NCBI RefSeq assembly: GCF_022539665.2
Contig: NC_081339.1
Location: 9,545,367 to 9,609,366 of the forward strand
Length of the DNA stretch: 64,000 bases
Reading direction: 5' to 3'
Source: Daphnia carinata
Lineage: Eukaryota > Arthropoda > Branchiopoda > Diplostraca > Daphniidae
Shown: in pieces, positions 63,973 through 64,000 of the stretch
Layout: every line of letters starts with the position of its first letter
Numbering within the stretch: position 1 is the stretch's first letter
The notes under the pieces: generated by a model
Seen by the model: only the letters and a program-made list of their open reading frames with translations
What the model was told of the DNA's origin: nothing
Database searches by the model: none
Translations under genes and position numbers: made by a program

Positions 63973-64000
63973 CACAAGTTCAACATAAAACATGAATTAG

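Overview
The window looks like an accessory, repeat-rich piece of an arthropod nuclear genome, most likely a branchiopod crustacean such as Daphnia. This rests on short GT-AG introns of about 60-75 bp, a nuclear tRNA-Leu, an RR-type cuticle protein with Tyr/Pro repeats, pieces of conserved animal genes, and Metaviridae (Gypsy-type) LTR elements with envelope genes. The genus is inference; no marker proves it. About half of the sequence is mobile DNA.

Layout. 1-3596: a DNA transposon with terminal inverted repeats (TIRs) of about 240 bp, holding a LINE remnant. 4377-4967: a hAT-type MITE with an 8-bp target duplication. 5567-19171: element 1, a complete Gypsy-type element on the minus strand with identical 201-bp LTRs and a GCGT target duplication. 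It carries open gag, open pol, a decayed mucin-bearing env, and a fully open ankyrin-repeat gene between env and the 3' LTR. 19242-24607: a small broken host gene, then ZSWIM8-like and synaptojanin-like pseudogenes. 25865-26223: a solo LTR. 28.5-38 kb: fragments of annexin, ABCC transporter, cuticle protein, Spinster-type transporter and a possible sulfotransferase, plus Tyr-rich remnants. 39544-39626: tRNA-Leu(UAA).

40574-48105: element 2, a Gypsy-type element with 387-bp LTRs and an ATAC target duplication. Gag, pol and an F-protein-like env lie in one frame apart from three 1-nt deletions. 49211-56290: element 3, a related element on the minus strand that has lost its 5' end. Both carry an opposite-strand, two-exon gene between env and the 3' LTR. 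56291-60462: element 4, a gag/pol relative of element 1 whose 5' LTR sits inside element 3 and whose 3' half is lost. 61878-62307: a 70-bp tandem repeat. 63396-63972: a small four-exon coiled-coil gene with a GC-AG first intron.

How the parts work together. In element 1 a strong splice donor lies 7 nt before the gag ATG. Matching acceptors lie at the env ATG and 72 nt before the ankyrin ATG, as expected if env and the ankyrin protein come from spliced subgenomic mRNAs. Element 4 keeps the same donor position. The two most interesting candidates are the ankyrin (IkB-like) accessory gene of element 1 and the antisense spliced gene of elements 2 and 3.

Some open-frame starts in this window are not ATG (gag of element 1 and two env pieces); starts given below were checked against the bases where it mattered.
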